From an uncultured Clostridia bacterium (GTDB taxonomy: Bacteria; Bacillota; Clostridia; Christensenellales; Borkfalkiaceae), in contig CAKQSB010000015.1 in the NCBI GenBank assembly GCA_934271735.1, forward strand, positions 1 through 55,191: a stretch of 55,191 nt of DNA, given 5' to 3'. Under the pieces are notes generated by a model. The model was not told the origin of the DNA, ran no database searches, and was given only the letters and a program-made list of their open reading frames with translations. The translations under genes were made by a program, and so were the position numbers. Positions 34,558-42,412 of this stretch are shown here, piece after piece (position 1 is the stretch's first letter; the number at the start of each line of letters is the position of its first letter).

Positions 34558-35598
34558 TCAGTTGAAATCGAACAGCGAAAGCTGCTCTCTTAATTTTTTC
34601 GGAACGTCTCTTCCCAGATGCTCGTAAGCCTTAGTGGTAAGAATTCTTCCTCTCGGACTTCTCTGAATAAATCCGAGTTGCAAAAGATAAGGCTCGTAAA
34701 CGTCCTCTATCGTGTTGGAATCCTCGTTTATCGTCGCGGCAATCGTATCGAGACCGACAGGTCCGCCGCCGAATTTATCCATCATAGAAGTTAAAAGCCT
34801 TATATCGATATTGTCAAGCCCGAGTTCGTCGATCTCGAGTCTTTCGAGCGCGTGGCGCGCGTCCTCGTAAGTAATTTCTTCGTGATTCATAACGATAGAG
34901 AAATCGCGTACGCGTTTCAAAAGCCTGTTTACGATTCTCGGCGTACCGCGGCTTCTTCTCGCGATTTCGATCGCGGCTTCTTTCGAAACGGGTGTGCCTA
35001 AAGTCGTAGCCGAACGGCGGACAATCTCCGCAAGCTCGTCCACCGAATACATTTCGAGCCTTAAAATAACGCCGAATCTGTCTCTTAAAGGCGAACTGAG
35101 CATACCCGCTTTGGTCGTCGCGCCGACAAGCGTGAAACGTTTGAGCGGAATCTGAACCGACCTTGCGGACGGACCTTTTCCTATAATGAAATCGAGCGAA
35201 AAATCCTCCATCGCGGGATAAAGAATTTCCTCTACGTTATGGTTTAATCTGTGAATCTCGTCGATAAACAGTACGTCGCCCTCGTTGAGGTTAGTTAAAA
35301 TCGCGGCGAGATCGCCAGATTTTTCTATCGAAGGTCCCGACGTGACTTTTATCTGCACGCCCATTTCGGCGGCGATAATGTGCGCGAGGGTGGTTTTTCC
35401 CAAGCCCGGCGGACCGTAAAGCAAAACATGGTCGAGCGGTTCGCCGCGAAGTTTGGCGGACTGCATAAAAACGGACAAGTTTGTTTTAGCCTTTTCCTGC
35501 CCTATGTAACCCTCCATAGACTTCGGGCGAAGTACGTTTTCGACTTCGTCGTATTCTGTTTTCGTGCTGACGATCAGACTTTCTTCTTCATCGAACAT
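34558..35598 (-). CDS. ruvB: Holliday junction helicase RuvB
   Basis: The AAA+ motor of branch migration contains GPPGLGKTTLAHIIAAEMG (Walker A), LFIDEIHRLNH (Walker B), the sensor region LVGATTKAGMLSSPLRDRFG and a C-terminal winged helix (DVYEPYLLQLGFIQRSPRGR). The length of 346 is normal. It starts 1 base after the ruvA stop in the ruvC-ruvA-ruvB cluster. Confidence 0.98.
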   Translation of the reverse strand: MFDEEESLIVSTKTEYDEVENVLRPKSMEGYIGQEKAKTNLSVFMQSAKLRGEPLDHVLLYGPPGLGKTTLAHIIAAEMGVQIKVTSGPSIEKSGDLAAILTNLNEGDVLFIDEIHRLNHNVEEILYPAMEDFSLDFIIGKGPSARSVQIPLKRFTLVGATTKAGMLSSPLRDRFGVILRLEMYSVDELAEIVRRSATTLGTPVSKEAAIEIARRSRGTPRIVNRLLKRVRDFSIVMNHEEITYEDARHALERLEIDELGLDNIDIRLLTSMMDKFGGGPVGLDTIAATINEDSNTIEDVYEPYLLQLGFIQRSPRGRILTTKAYEHLGRDVPKKLREQLSLFDFN

Positions 35599-35599
35599 T

Positions 35600-36196
35600 T
35601 TATCTACCCATACTCTTCAAGGCGAAGGAAATTACGTCCTGAATATTTTTCGCCCCTTGTTCCTTTGCCGTTTTTACCGCGTTTCTGCTCTGTACGCCCG
35701 AAAATCCGAGACCCATAAGCGCGATAACCGCGTCTTCGTCGTCCGACGAAAAACTTACGGCCGCGGGCATTTCCTCGGAAGAAACCTGTATTTCCTCTTT
35801 GGAAACGCTTTCGCGAAGTTCGAGAATTATTCTTTCGGCGGTTTTTTTGCCAAGACCCTTGATTTTTGAAAGACCTTTCACGTCGCCCGTGGCGATAGCC
35901 GTGGCAAGGTCGCTGAGCTTCATTCCCGAAAGAATACCCATCGCCATTTTAGGACCTATCCCCGAAATCGCGACGAGCTTTAAAAACATTCTCTTTTCCT
36001 CTTTGTTCGCAAATCCGAAAAGGCTCAATCCGTCCTCTCTCACTTGCAGATAAGTGTAAGCTCCGCCCTCTTTTTTTGCCGAAAGCTCGGCGAGAAGCTC
36101 CGTGGAGCATAAAATCTCGTAACCTATTCCGTTGTTTTCGAGAACGACTCCGCCATCGAACTCGTCTATGACTTTTCCTTTTATGTAAGCTATCAT
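35600..36196 (-). CDS. ruvA: Holliday junction DNA-binding protein RuvA
   Basis: The 198-residue protein forms tetramers on four-way junctions and loads RuvB. The N-terminal OB domain (MIAYIKGKVIDEFDG) is followed by two helix-hairpin-helix motifs (ISGIGPKMAMGIL, IKGLGKKTAERIILEL) and the C-terminal RuvB-binding domain with ALMGLGFSGVQ. It lies 67 bases after ruvC. Confidence 0.96.
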   Translation of the reverse strand: MIAYIKGKVIDEFDGGVVLENNGIGYEILCSTELLAELSAKKEGGAYTYLQVREDGLSLFGFANKEEKRMFLKLVAISGIGPKMAMGILSGMKLSDLATAIATGDVKGLSKIKGLGKKTAERIILELRESVSKEEIQVSSEEMPAAVSFSSDDEDAVIALMGLGFSGVQSRNAVKTAKEQGAKNIQDVISFALKSMGR

Positions 36197-36263
36197 TTCT
36201 GCTCCTTATTGCTCTGCTTCTTATTGCCGCTTTGGCAAACTTCCGTTTCCTGCTTTGGCAAAC

Positions 36264-36758
36264 TTATTTTATGCCGAACGGCGAACTGAGTCTGCTTGTC
36301 TGCGCGTGAGTAAGCGCGACGGCGAGCGCGTCGGCGGCGTCGTCCGGGCGGGGAATTTTATCGAGCCTTAAAAAAGTTTTTACCATCATCTGTATCTGAT
36401 GCTTGTCCGCTCTGCCGTAACCCGTTAAAGCCTGCTTTATCTGAAGCGGCGTGTATTCGTAAAGCCTGCCGCAGCTTTTAACGCAGGTAAGCAGAATAAC
36501 CCCTCTCGCCTGCGCGACATTGATACCCGTCGTAATGTTGGTATTGAAAAAAAGCTCCTCGAGCGCGATTTCCTCGGGGTGAAATTTTTCCGCAAGTTTC
36601 TGAACGCCTTCCTCTAAGATTGCGAGCCTTACGGGAAGCGTCTCGTTTTTGGGCGTTAAAACCACTCCGTAATCTATAACTCTGCTGTTGCCTTTTTCGG
36701 TTTCGATAACCCCGAAGCCCATTGTCGCAAGCCCGGGGTCTATGCCAAGTATAATCAT
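36264..36758 (-). CDS. ruvC: Holliday junction resolvase RuvC
   Basis: The endonuclease resolves Holliday junctions. Active-site acids sit in IILGIDPGLATMGFG (first aspartate), ALEELFF (glutamate) and PDDAADALAVALTHA (the two aspartates). The ATG at 36758 gives 164 residues, the normal size. An upstream extension to 36830 in frame is not conserved-looking and is rejected. AAGGA lies 3-7 bases upstream of the ATG. It is the first gene of the ruv cluster. Confidence 0.96.
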   Translation of the reverse strand: MIILGIDPGLATMGFGVIETEKGNSRVIDYGVVLTPKNETLPVRLAILEEGVQKLAEKFHPEEIALEELFFNTNITTGINVAQARGVILLTCVKSCGRLYEYTPLQIKQALTGYGRADKHQIQMMVKTFLRLDKIPRPDDAADALAVALTHAQTSRLSSPFGIK

Positions 36759-36830
36759 ATTCCTTATTATTTTATATGAAATGACGAAATTAGTCAAGCA
36801 AAAACAGACGCGAACGAACGTTTGCGACAT

Positions 36831-36864
36831 AAAAAAACGAACGCCCGCCCGCGTTCGTTTTTTG
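36831..36864. terminator. Terminator of the HtrA-like protease gene (bidirectional)
   Basis: An ACGAACGC / GCGTTCGT stem with a 6-base loop has runs of T on both strands. It lies 12 bases after the protease stop codon and 73 bases upstream of ruvC. Confidence 0.85.
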
Positions 36865-36875
36865 TTTTTCGGATT

Positions 36876-38090
36876 TTAAATTATTCCGTAAATATATTGT
36901 TCGATATCGAATTCCGCGGTCGCTTTTTCGTAAGATCTGAGCGTACGGGAATATCTCATATATTGAACGGTAACTTTATCGCCTATCTTGAAAGACGAAT
37001 CTTTAAGGAAGTTATCGAGTTCGGTGAGCGTTGCGTTCGAATAATCACTCACGTCTATACTCTTGCTTCCTACCTTAACCGAAAGGATTATATCGCCCTC
37101 TTCCATTCCGCCTTTGGAGAACGAACCGTAAGCGTCGAGAGAGTCTATGACGACGTAAGTTTTCGTCGACCACGCGCTGTTATAGAAAGTGCTTGCGTCG
37201 AACGTTACGCCGAAATCGAAGTTGCCTTCGACGTAACCTTTATCGAGAAGTTTATCCATAATGGATTTAACCGTTCCGCAAGGAATGGCGAACGAAAGAC
37301 CTTGCGCCGACGAAGACTTATACCCCGCGTTTACGATACCTATAAGCGCGCCCGTGGACGCGTCGAACAAGCCGCCGCCCGAGTTTCCGCCGTTAATCGC
37401 GGCATCCGTCTGAATGAGCGTCATTTTTCTGTTTTCCACGGTTACGTCGCGGTTAAGCGCGCTGATTATGCCTTTTGTAACCGTTCCGCCGAGATAGCCG
37501 AGAGGGTTACCTATCGCAAGCACGTCCGCGCCGATGATAAGGCTGTCGCTGTCGTACATCATTTCTGCGGCGGTAAGCCCCGTGAAATCGCTGTTTTCGT
37601 CAATCGAAATCCATAAAAGAGCAATATCCGAAATCGGATCGGAACCGATAAGCTCGGCGGCGTATTCTTTACCGTAAATCGATTTCGCCGTCATCTGCGA
37701 AGCGCTTTCGATAACGTGGTGACAAGTTATAACAAGCGCCTGATCGTCTTTGCCGTCTCCGTCGCTGTCATCGAACGCGAGAATTACGCCGCTTCCGCTG
37801 CTCTTCGAAGTTCCGACGATGCAATAAAGCTCGAGAACGGACGGACGAACTTTCGCAACGACTTCGGTCGTCGTCGTGGGTTTCATCTCGTTTGCCGTTA
37901 CGTATTTAAGATTGAAGTTGATTTCGCTCGGGTTTACTCTCCCGATCGATTCTACGGTACTTTCGTTTTTGCTCGAGGTCGCATTGTTTGTTCCGTTTCC
38001 CTCGGTGAAAAACCCGTTCGAGCAGGAACAGAGCGACATTATAACCGCGAAAACAATCACGAAAATAAAAGATTTTTTTATTCCTTTCAT
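36876..38090 (-). CDS. HtrA/DegP-like lipoprotein serine protease
   Basis: The 404-residue trypsin-like protease has an N-terminal hydrophobic segment ending in a lipobox-like LCSC (residues 20-23), so it is probably attached to the outer face of the membrane. The catalytic triad reads His125 (TCHHVIE), Asp155 (PISDIALL) and Ser237 (GGNSGGGLFD), followed by a PDZ-like C-terminal part (GGMEEGDIILSVKVG). The N lobe carries an unusual acidic insert at about 107-116 (DDSDGDGKDD) that looks like a calcium-binding loop. The ATG at 38090 is used instead of a longer in-frame start at 38171, since it directly precedes the signal sequence. Confidence 0.9.
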   Translation of the reverse strand: MKGIKKSFIFVIVFAVIMSLCSCSNGFFTEGNGTNNATSSKNESTVESIGRVNPSEINFNLKYVTANEMKPTTTTEVVAKVRPSVLELYCIVGTSKSSGSGVILAFDDSDGDGKDDQALVITCHHVIESASQMTAKSIYGKEYAAELIGSDPISDIALLWISIDENSDFTGLTAAEMMYDSDSLIIGADVLAIGNPLGYLGGTVTKGIISALNRDVTVENRKMTLIQTDAAINGGNSGGGLFDASTGALIGIVNAGYKSSSAQGLSFAIPCGTVKSIMDKLLDKGYVEGNFDFGVTFDASTFYNSAWSTKTYVVIDSLDAYGSFSKGGMEEGDIILSVKVGSKSIDVSDYSNATLTELDNFLKDSSFKIGDKVTVQYMRYSRTLRSYEKATAEFDIEQYIYGII

Positions 38091-38173
38091 ATATAAAAAT
38101 GTCTCCCGTTTATTTTTTTCTTTAAAAAAACGTCTTCCTTTTTTTCTTTTTACGCATATCATTCTACACATTT

Positions 38174-38290
38174 TTTATTATTCCCGTATGTTCGGGGAAT
38201 AATAAAAAAGTGAAACTTTTACAAAAGAAACCGTCGGTTTTTCCCCGACGGTTTCACCGCTTTGCCATATTTCAGGCAAAGCATCTCGTT
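38174..38290 (-). other. Gene-free stretch with three strong hairpins
   Basis: Reading the minus strand from 38290: GCTTTGCC...GGCAAAGC (8-bp stem), then GAAACCGTCGG...CCGACGGTTTC followed by TTTTG, a good intrinsic terminator, then TTATTATTCCCC...GGGAATAATAA. The terminator serves no visible gene, since the ABC transporter operon has its own at 38495-38519. The rest of 38091-38540 has no convincing gene; a weak 80-codon open frame at 38178-38420 lacks family features. Confidence 0.55.
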
Positions 38291-38494
38291 TCGTTTCAAG
38301 AATTTCCGCCTGTTTTCTTCTGTTTCTTAGTTTTATGGCAACGCTATATTTAAACCAACGAAAACCCGAAAACAAACGGTATTTCAGAAATACGCCCCGA
38401 TGACTTCCGTCAAATAACATATTCCGATTTCGTTGACGATATTACTATGTTCCGCTTTGCCTTAAATTATACGAAAAATTATACGAAAGTATTT

Positions 38495-38519
38495 AAAAAC
38501 CCCGGAAAATTTTCCGGGG
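38495..38519 (-). terminator. Terminator of the ABC transporter operon
   Basis: A perfect CCCCGGAAAA / TTTTCCGGGG palindrome is followed on the minus strand by TTTTT. It lies 22 bases after the stop of the ATP-binding subunit. Confidence 0.85.
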
Positions 38520-38540
38520 CTTTGAATTTTAAGTGTTAAA

Positions 38541-39338
38541 TTATTCGGACAGAATCATTTTGTCGCTCGCCATTTCCTCGCCCGTGATTTTCTCGAACTT
38601 TTCCAAAAGATCGGCTATGGTGAGTTTTTTCTTTTCCTCGCCCTCGACGTCGAAAATCACTTTGCCCGAATTCATCATTATAAGGCGGTTGCCGTGGGTT
38701 ATCGCGTCGTTCATATTATGCGTTATCATAATGGCGGTGAGTTTGTCTTTTTCGATAATCTCGTCGGTAAGCGCAAGCACCTTTTTCGCCGTTTTCGGGT
38801 CGAGCGCGGCGGTATGTTCGTCCAAAAGCAGAAGTTTCGGGTTGGAAAGCGAAGCCATTAAAAGGGTGAGAGCCTGTCTCTGTCCGCCCGAAAGCGTTCC
38901 GACTTTCTGTCCCGTCCTCGTCTCCAGACCGAGTTCGAGACCCGCGAGCAATTTCTTGTATTCCTCGAGTTCGCCCTTTTTCATACCCCATTTCAATCCG
39001 CGTTTTTTACCTCTTCTCGCGGCGAGCGCGAGATTTTCTTCTATGTTCATATTGGCAGCCGTTCCGAGAAGGGGGTCTTGGAACACTCTGCTCATAAGCG
39101 AAGCGCGCTTATATTCTTTAAGAGACGTAATGTCCTGACCATCGAGAATGATTTTGCCGTCGTCCGCAGGGAAAACGCCCGAAATAACGTTGAGCAAAGT
39201 CGATTTACCCGCGCCGTTTCCGCCGATAACCGTTACGAAATCGCCGTCGTTAAGCGTTAAGTTCACACCCTGAAGAGCTTTCTTTTCGTTCACCGTTCCT
39301 TTGTTGAACGAAAGATAAACGTTTTTAAGCTCAAGCAT
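38541..39338 (-). CDS. ABC transporter ATP-binding protein (TrpZ-type)
   Basis: The 265-residue ATPase has Walker A GGNGAGKSTL, the signature LSGGQRQALTL, Walker B LLLLDEHTAAL and the switch histidine in IMITHNMN. It is the energy subunit of the TrpXYZ-like importer formed with the two upstream genes. The ATG at 39338 is taken because GGGGAGG lies upstream; its first codons overlap the end of the permease gene. Its substrate is judged by the leader of the operon, which points to tyrosine and phenylalanine. Confidence 0.92.
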   Translation of the reverse strand: MLELKNVYLSFNKGTVNEKKALQGVNLTLNDGDFVTVIGGNGAGKSTLLNVISGVFPADDGKIILDGQDITSLKEYKRASLMSRVFQDPLLGTAANMNIEENLALAARRGKKRGLKWGMKKGELEEYKKLLAGLELGLETRTGQKVGTLSGGQRQALTLLMASLSNPKLLLLDEHTAALDPKTAKKVLALTDEIIEKDKLTAIMITHNMNDAITHGNRLIMMNSGKVIFDVEGEEKKKLTIADLLEKFEKITGEEMASDKMILSE

Positions 39339-40251
39339 TTTTCTTCCTCCCCGCAAATTTTGATTTTATCATAGGAATACAAAGCGTTACCACGATTATG
39401 ACCGAAGCGATAAGCTTAAGGTCGTTCGTGTTCATTCCGAGACCTACCGCTATCGTGAAAATAAGCCTGTAAATAACGCTGCCGATAACAACGCCCAGAA
39501 GTTTTACCCAGAACGAGAATTTGTTGCCGATGAGAAGCTCGCCGATAACAACCGATGCAAGACCGATAACTATCGTTCCGCTCGCCATATTTACGTCCGC
39601 CGAGAAATTGTACTGACCGATAAGCGCGCCCGATAAGCCCGCTAAGCCGTTACTCGTCATAAGCGCGATATATTTCGTTCTGTCGGTGTTTATGCCCTGA
39701 GCCTTAGCCATTTTTTCGTTACAACCGGTGGCTCTCACCGCGCTGCCGATTTCGGTACCGAAAAACCAGTACATAACGGCGATAATCGCCGCGATCGCTA
39801 TAACGCTCGAAATAATCGTGAGGACGTTTTTATCGTCGATAACGCTCAACGAAAACAGTTTTGCGAACATACCGTTATACGTCGAAGCCTTTGACGGAAT
39901 CGAAACGTTCGGTTGCTCCCTTAAGATATGAAGGTTAATCGAATAAAGAGCCGACATCGTAAGGATTCCCGACAAAATCGGCGGAATTTTCAGTTTTGTG
40001 TTCAGAGTTGCGGTGAGCGCGCCCGCCAAAGCTCCCGCCAAAAACGCAAAAAGCATAGCAAGAAGCGCAGGCACGCCCGCTTCTATAGAGACTATCGCAA
40101 CCGCTCCGCCCGTCGCAAGCGAACCGTCGACCGAAAGATCGGCGAAATCAAGAATTTTATAGCTTACGTATACGCCGAGGGCAAGAACAGCCCACATAAG
40201 TCCTTGCGCAACGCCGCCGGGCAAAGCGCGAACGATATTTATTATATCCAT
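39331..40251 (-). CDS. ABC transporter permease (TrpY-type)
   Basis: The 306-residue integral membrane protein of the branched-chain-like permease class has about eight hydrophobic segments. MDIINIVRALPGGVAQGLMW opens it, and LSGILTMSALYSINLHIL and ATGCNEKMAKAQGINTDRTKY are typical motifs of the permeases that pair with PF04392-type binding proteins. It overlaps the ATPase gene by 8 bases and lies 21 bases after the binding protein. Confidence 0.92.
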   Translation of the reverse strand: MDIINIVRALPGGVAQGLMWAVLALGVYVSYKILDFADLSVDGSLATGGAVAIVSIEAGVPALLAMLFAFLAGALAGALTATLNTKLKIPPILSGILTMSALYSINLHILREQPNVSIPSKASTYNGMFAKLFSLSVIDDKNVLTIISSVIAIAAIIAVMYWFFGTEIGSAVRATGCNEKMAKAQGINTDRTKYIALMTSNGLAGLSGALIGQYNFSADVNMASGTIVIGLASVVIGELLIGNKFSFWVKLLGVVIGSVIYRLIFTIAVGLGMNTNDLKLIASVIIVVTLCIPMIKSKFAGRKKNA

Positions 40252-40272
40252 TAAAAAGTTCCCCGATAAAAA

Positions 40273-41262
40273 TTATTTGTTGTATTCGTTTTTAAGAGCC
40301 GCTATATCCGTCGCAGTGATTTTGAGAGCGGAATTCTTCTCTAAAAGCCTTGCGGCGTTTTTCTCGTTGATAACGAAAGTTGACTCCTGATTGTAGTATT
40401 CGAAAGGAATTGCCGAAGCTTTTTCGCCGTTTAAAATTCTGATTGCGATTTCGGCCGTCTGAACGCCGAGTTTTTTGTAATCGATGCTGAGCGTCGCAAG
40501 AGCTTCGTCGTCTTCGCACATTCCGTTTTCGCCGGCGATGACGGGTATGCCCTTAGGCGTTAAAATGTCGCACGCAAGGCGCATATTTGCCGCAAGAAGG
40601 TTGTCCGTCGGGATAAACACGGCCTGAATATCCGAACCGATACTTTCGACGACCTGCTGAATATCGCTCGTCGCGGTAACGGTGAAGTCCTGCGTTGCAA
40701 GTCCTATTTCGGCGCAGCGTTCTTTTGCAAGCTGAACCTGTTTCTGAGAGTTTTCCTCTCCTCCGCAGTACAAGAAACCTATTTTAGCGACATTCGGAAC
40801 GATTTTTCCGATAAGGTCTATCTGCTTCGCAATGGGCGCCATATCGCTCGTTCCCGTTACGTTTTCTCCCGAAATATTTCCGATAACGGGATCGGTTACG
40901 GCCGTGAAAAGCACGGGGATTTTCGTCGTTGCGGTGGAAAGCGCTCTCGCAGAAGACGTCGCAATGCCCAAAAGCAAATCGCATTTACCCGCCACAAGGT
41001 TGGAAGCCATTGTCTTTTCGTTGTTAGAGTCGCCCTGAGCATTCTGCAAATCGAAGTCTATCGTTTTGCCGTTGTCCGCCGCCCATTTGTTTAAAGTTTC
41101 GGTGAAACCTTCTCTTGCCGCGTCCAAAGCCGTGTGAGTGGCAACCTGCAAAACGCCGATTTTATAATCCTCCTTTTTGCCGCCGCAACCGGTCGTAAGC
41201 ATCGTTCCCATAGCGCACACGGCGATAAGCGCCGCGCATAAAAGTCTTTTAATCGTTTTCAT
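40273..41262 (-). CDS. ABC transporter substrate-binding lipoprotein (TrpX-type)
   Basis: The 329-residue lipoprotein has a signal peptide with lipobox LTTGC (Cys at about 26) and the fold of ABC_sub_bind proteins: YKIGVLQVATHTALDAAREGF, NAQGDSNNEKTMASNLVAG, PVLFTAVTDPVIGNISG and FIPTDNLLAANMRLACDIL. This family was first tied to tryptophan uptake, often under T-box control. Here no T-box is seen; instead a leader peptide with YYFYFY precedes it, so an aromatic amino acid such as tyrosine or phenylalanine is the likely ligand. It is the first structural gene of the operon. Confidence 0.9.
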   Translation of the reverse strand: MKTIKRLLCAALIAVCAMGTMLTTGCGGKKEDYKIGVLQVATHTALDAAREGFTETLNKWAADNGKTIDFDLQNAQGDSNNEKTMASNLVAGKCDLLLGIATSSARALSTATTKIPVLFTAVTDPVIGNISGENVTGTSDMAPIAKQIDLIGKIVPNVAKIGFLYCGGEENSQKQVQLAKERCAEIGLATQDFTVTATSDIQQVVESIGSDIQAVFIPTDNLLAANMRLACDILTPKGIPVIAGENGMCEDDEALATLSIDYKKLGVQTAEIAIRILNGEKASAIPFEYYNQESTFVINEKNAARLLEKNSALKITATDIAALKNEYNK

Positions 41263-41293
41263 AATTTAACTCCTTCGGAAATAAGATTTTCGC

Positions 41294-41322
41294 AAAAAAA
41301 AATCGCAGCCTCAAGCTACGAT
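41294..41322 (-). terminator. Attenuator terminator (3:4 hairpin) before the binding-protein gene
   Basis: On the minus strand ATCGTAGC, 5 bases, GCTGCGAT (8 bp, one G-T pair) is followed by eight T, about 30 bases before the binding-protein ATG. Its 5' arm (41314-41322) can instead pair with 41363-41371, an antiterminator of 9 perfect pairs, and 41363-41371 can pair with 41387-41394, which overlaps the last codons of the leader peptide. Confidence 0.8.
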
Positions 41323-41376
41323 TCCAAAGTCACGTCTTTTTTTTAAAGACAAAGCAAAAAATATCGTAGCTAAATA

Positions 41377-41433
41377 TTAACTAAGACTGCGATAAAAATA
41401 AAAATAATAGCTTGCTTTGCCGACGAATAACAT
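41377..41433 (-). CDS. Leader peptide with Tyr/Phe run (attenuation)
   Basis: The first AUG of the predicted transcript opens an 18-codon frame, MLFVGKASYYFYFYRSLS, ending at TAA. Codons 9-14 are TAT TAT TTT TAT TTT TAT, that is YYFYFY, and the last Tyr codon is the first base of hairpin segment 1 (41387-41394). A ribosome stalled on these codons for lack of charged tRNA-Tyr or tRNA-Phe would cover segment 1, allow 2:3 pairing and prevent the terminator. The ribosome binding site is not obvious: GGAG lies 28 bases upstream, but a small GCGGA/TCCGC hairpin between could bring it nearer. It is a regulatory peptide, not a functional protein. Confidence 0.65.
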   Translation of the reverse strand: MLFVGKASYYFYFYRSLS

Positions 41434-41482
41434 TTTCGTTTTTTCTTGCGGACAGTCCGCTCTCCTTTTTCTTTATGCCGTT

Positions 41483-41511
41483 ATGATACACCCCGAAAAA
41501 AATTTTGTCAA
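41483..41511 (-). promoter_or_regulatory. Promoter of the ABC transporter operon
   Basis: The minus strand reads TTGACA, 17 bases, TATCAT. The leader from about 41476 to 41263 is some 210 bases long and contains the leader peptide and attenuator. Confidence 0.85.
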
Positions 41512-41703
41512 GGATTTTTAAGCTTTCCGTTGCAATAATATCATTAAGAAATTCTTATATCTGCAATCAATATTCCCGATACGCGCCGATTTTCCGTTCA
41601 CTAATCGACGACCCTGTTTTAATGACGGATTCAGCGGAAACAAACAGAACAATAAACAGATTTTGAAATATTTTATAAATATTATGAAACAACTTGCAAA
41701 TGG

Positions 41704-41732
41704 TTGATTTATTCAATAATATGATGTATAAT
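41704..41732 (+). promoter_or_regulatory. Promoter of ppa
   Basis: The plus strand reads TTGATT, 17 bases, TATAAT, about 37 bases before the ppa ATG. Confidence 0.8.
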
Positions 41733-41768
41733 ACGTCGGAATAAAGAAAAAAGAAAGGAGAAAACAAT

Positions 41769-42332
41769 ATGTCAAACATCTGGCACGACATATCGCCCGG
41801 ACGCATAAGCCCGGATGATTTTATATGCGTTATCGAAATAAGCAAGGGCAGCAAGAAAAAATACGAACTCGACAAGGAAACGGGGCTTATTATTCTCGAC
41901 AGAATATTATATACGTCCACACACTACCCCGCAAACTACGGTTTTATTCCGAGAACTTACGGCGACGACGGAGACCCGCTCGACGTGTTGCTCCTCTGCT
42001 CGGAAGCCTTGGAACCGCTCACCCTTTGCAGGGCTTATCCGATAGGCGCGATCTCGATGATCGACAACGGAAGAAACGACGAGAAAATTATCGCCATTCC
42101 GTTCACCGACCCGAACTACAACCGTTACACCGACTTAACTCAACTCCCCTCTCACATATTCGACGAAATGAGACATTTCTTCTCGGTTTATAAAAACCTC
42201 GAAGGAAAAGAAACCGCCGTTAAAGAAGTCATCGGCAAATCCGAAGCGATAGCGATAATCGAAAAGGCCATAAAGGACTATAACGACAAATTTGTCATTA
42301 ACGGCAAAAAAAGCGATTTAATCAACTTATAG
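41769..42332 (+). CDS. ppa: Inorganic pyrophosphatase (family I)
   Basis: The soluble enzyme hydrolyses pyrophosphate and drives biosynthetic reactions. The 187 residues include the signature YGDDGDPLDVLLL with its three metal-binding aspartates, KYELDKETGLIILDR and YPANYGFIPRTY. AAAGGAG stands 8 bases before the ATG. It is monocistronic, with a plus-strand promoter and a shared terminator toward ppx. It is one of few plus-strand genes here and stands divergent to the transporter operon. Confidence 0.95.
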   Translation: MSNIWHDISPGRISPDDFICVIEISKGSKKKYELDKETGLIILDRILYTSTHYPANYGFIPRTYGDDGDPLDVLLLCSEALEPLTLCRAYPIGAISMIDNGRNDEKIIAIPFTDPNYNRYTDLTQLPSHIFDEMRHFFSVYKNLEGKETAVKEVIGKSEAIAIIEKAIKDYNDKFVINGKKSDLINL

Positions 42333-42360
42333 ACCGACTTTTAAAAATTTTAAGACAACG

Positions 42361-42395
42361 AAAAAGCCTTTGGAACGACTGTTCCGAAGGCTTTT
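42361..42395. terminator. Bidirectional terminator between ppa and ppx
   Basis: The stem AAAAGCCTT...AAGGCTTTT with an inner GGAAC/GTTCC pair lies between two convergent genes, and T-rich runs follow on both strands. Confidence 0.85.
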
Positions 42396-42412
42396 GATTT
42401 TTATTGAAACTC

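Noticed and set aside
38178..38420. 80-codon minus-strand open frame
   Set aside because: It runs through a terminator-like hairpin and lacks a ribosome binding site or family features; treated as non-coding.
41263..41475. T-box riboswitch before the TrpXYZ-type operon
   Set aside because: The family often has one, but the conserved AGGGTGGNACCGCG sequence is absent from both strands of the leader; an attenuator explains the region better.
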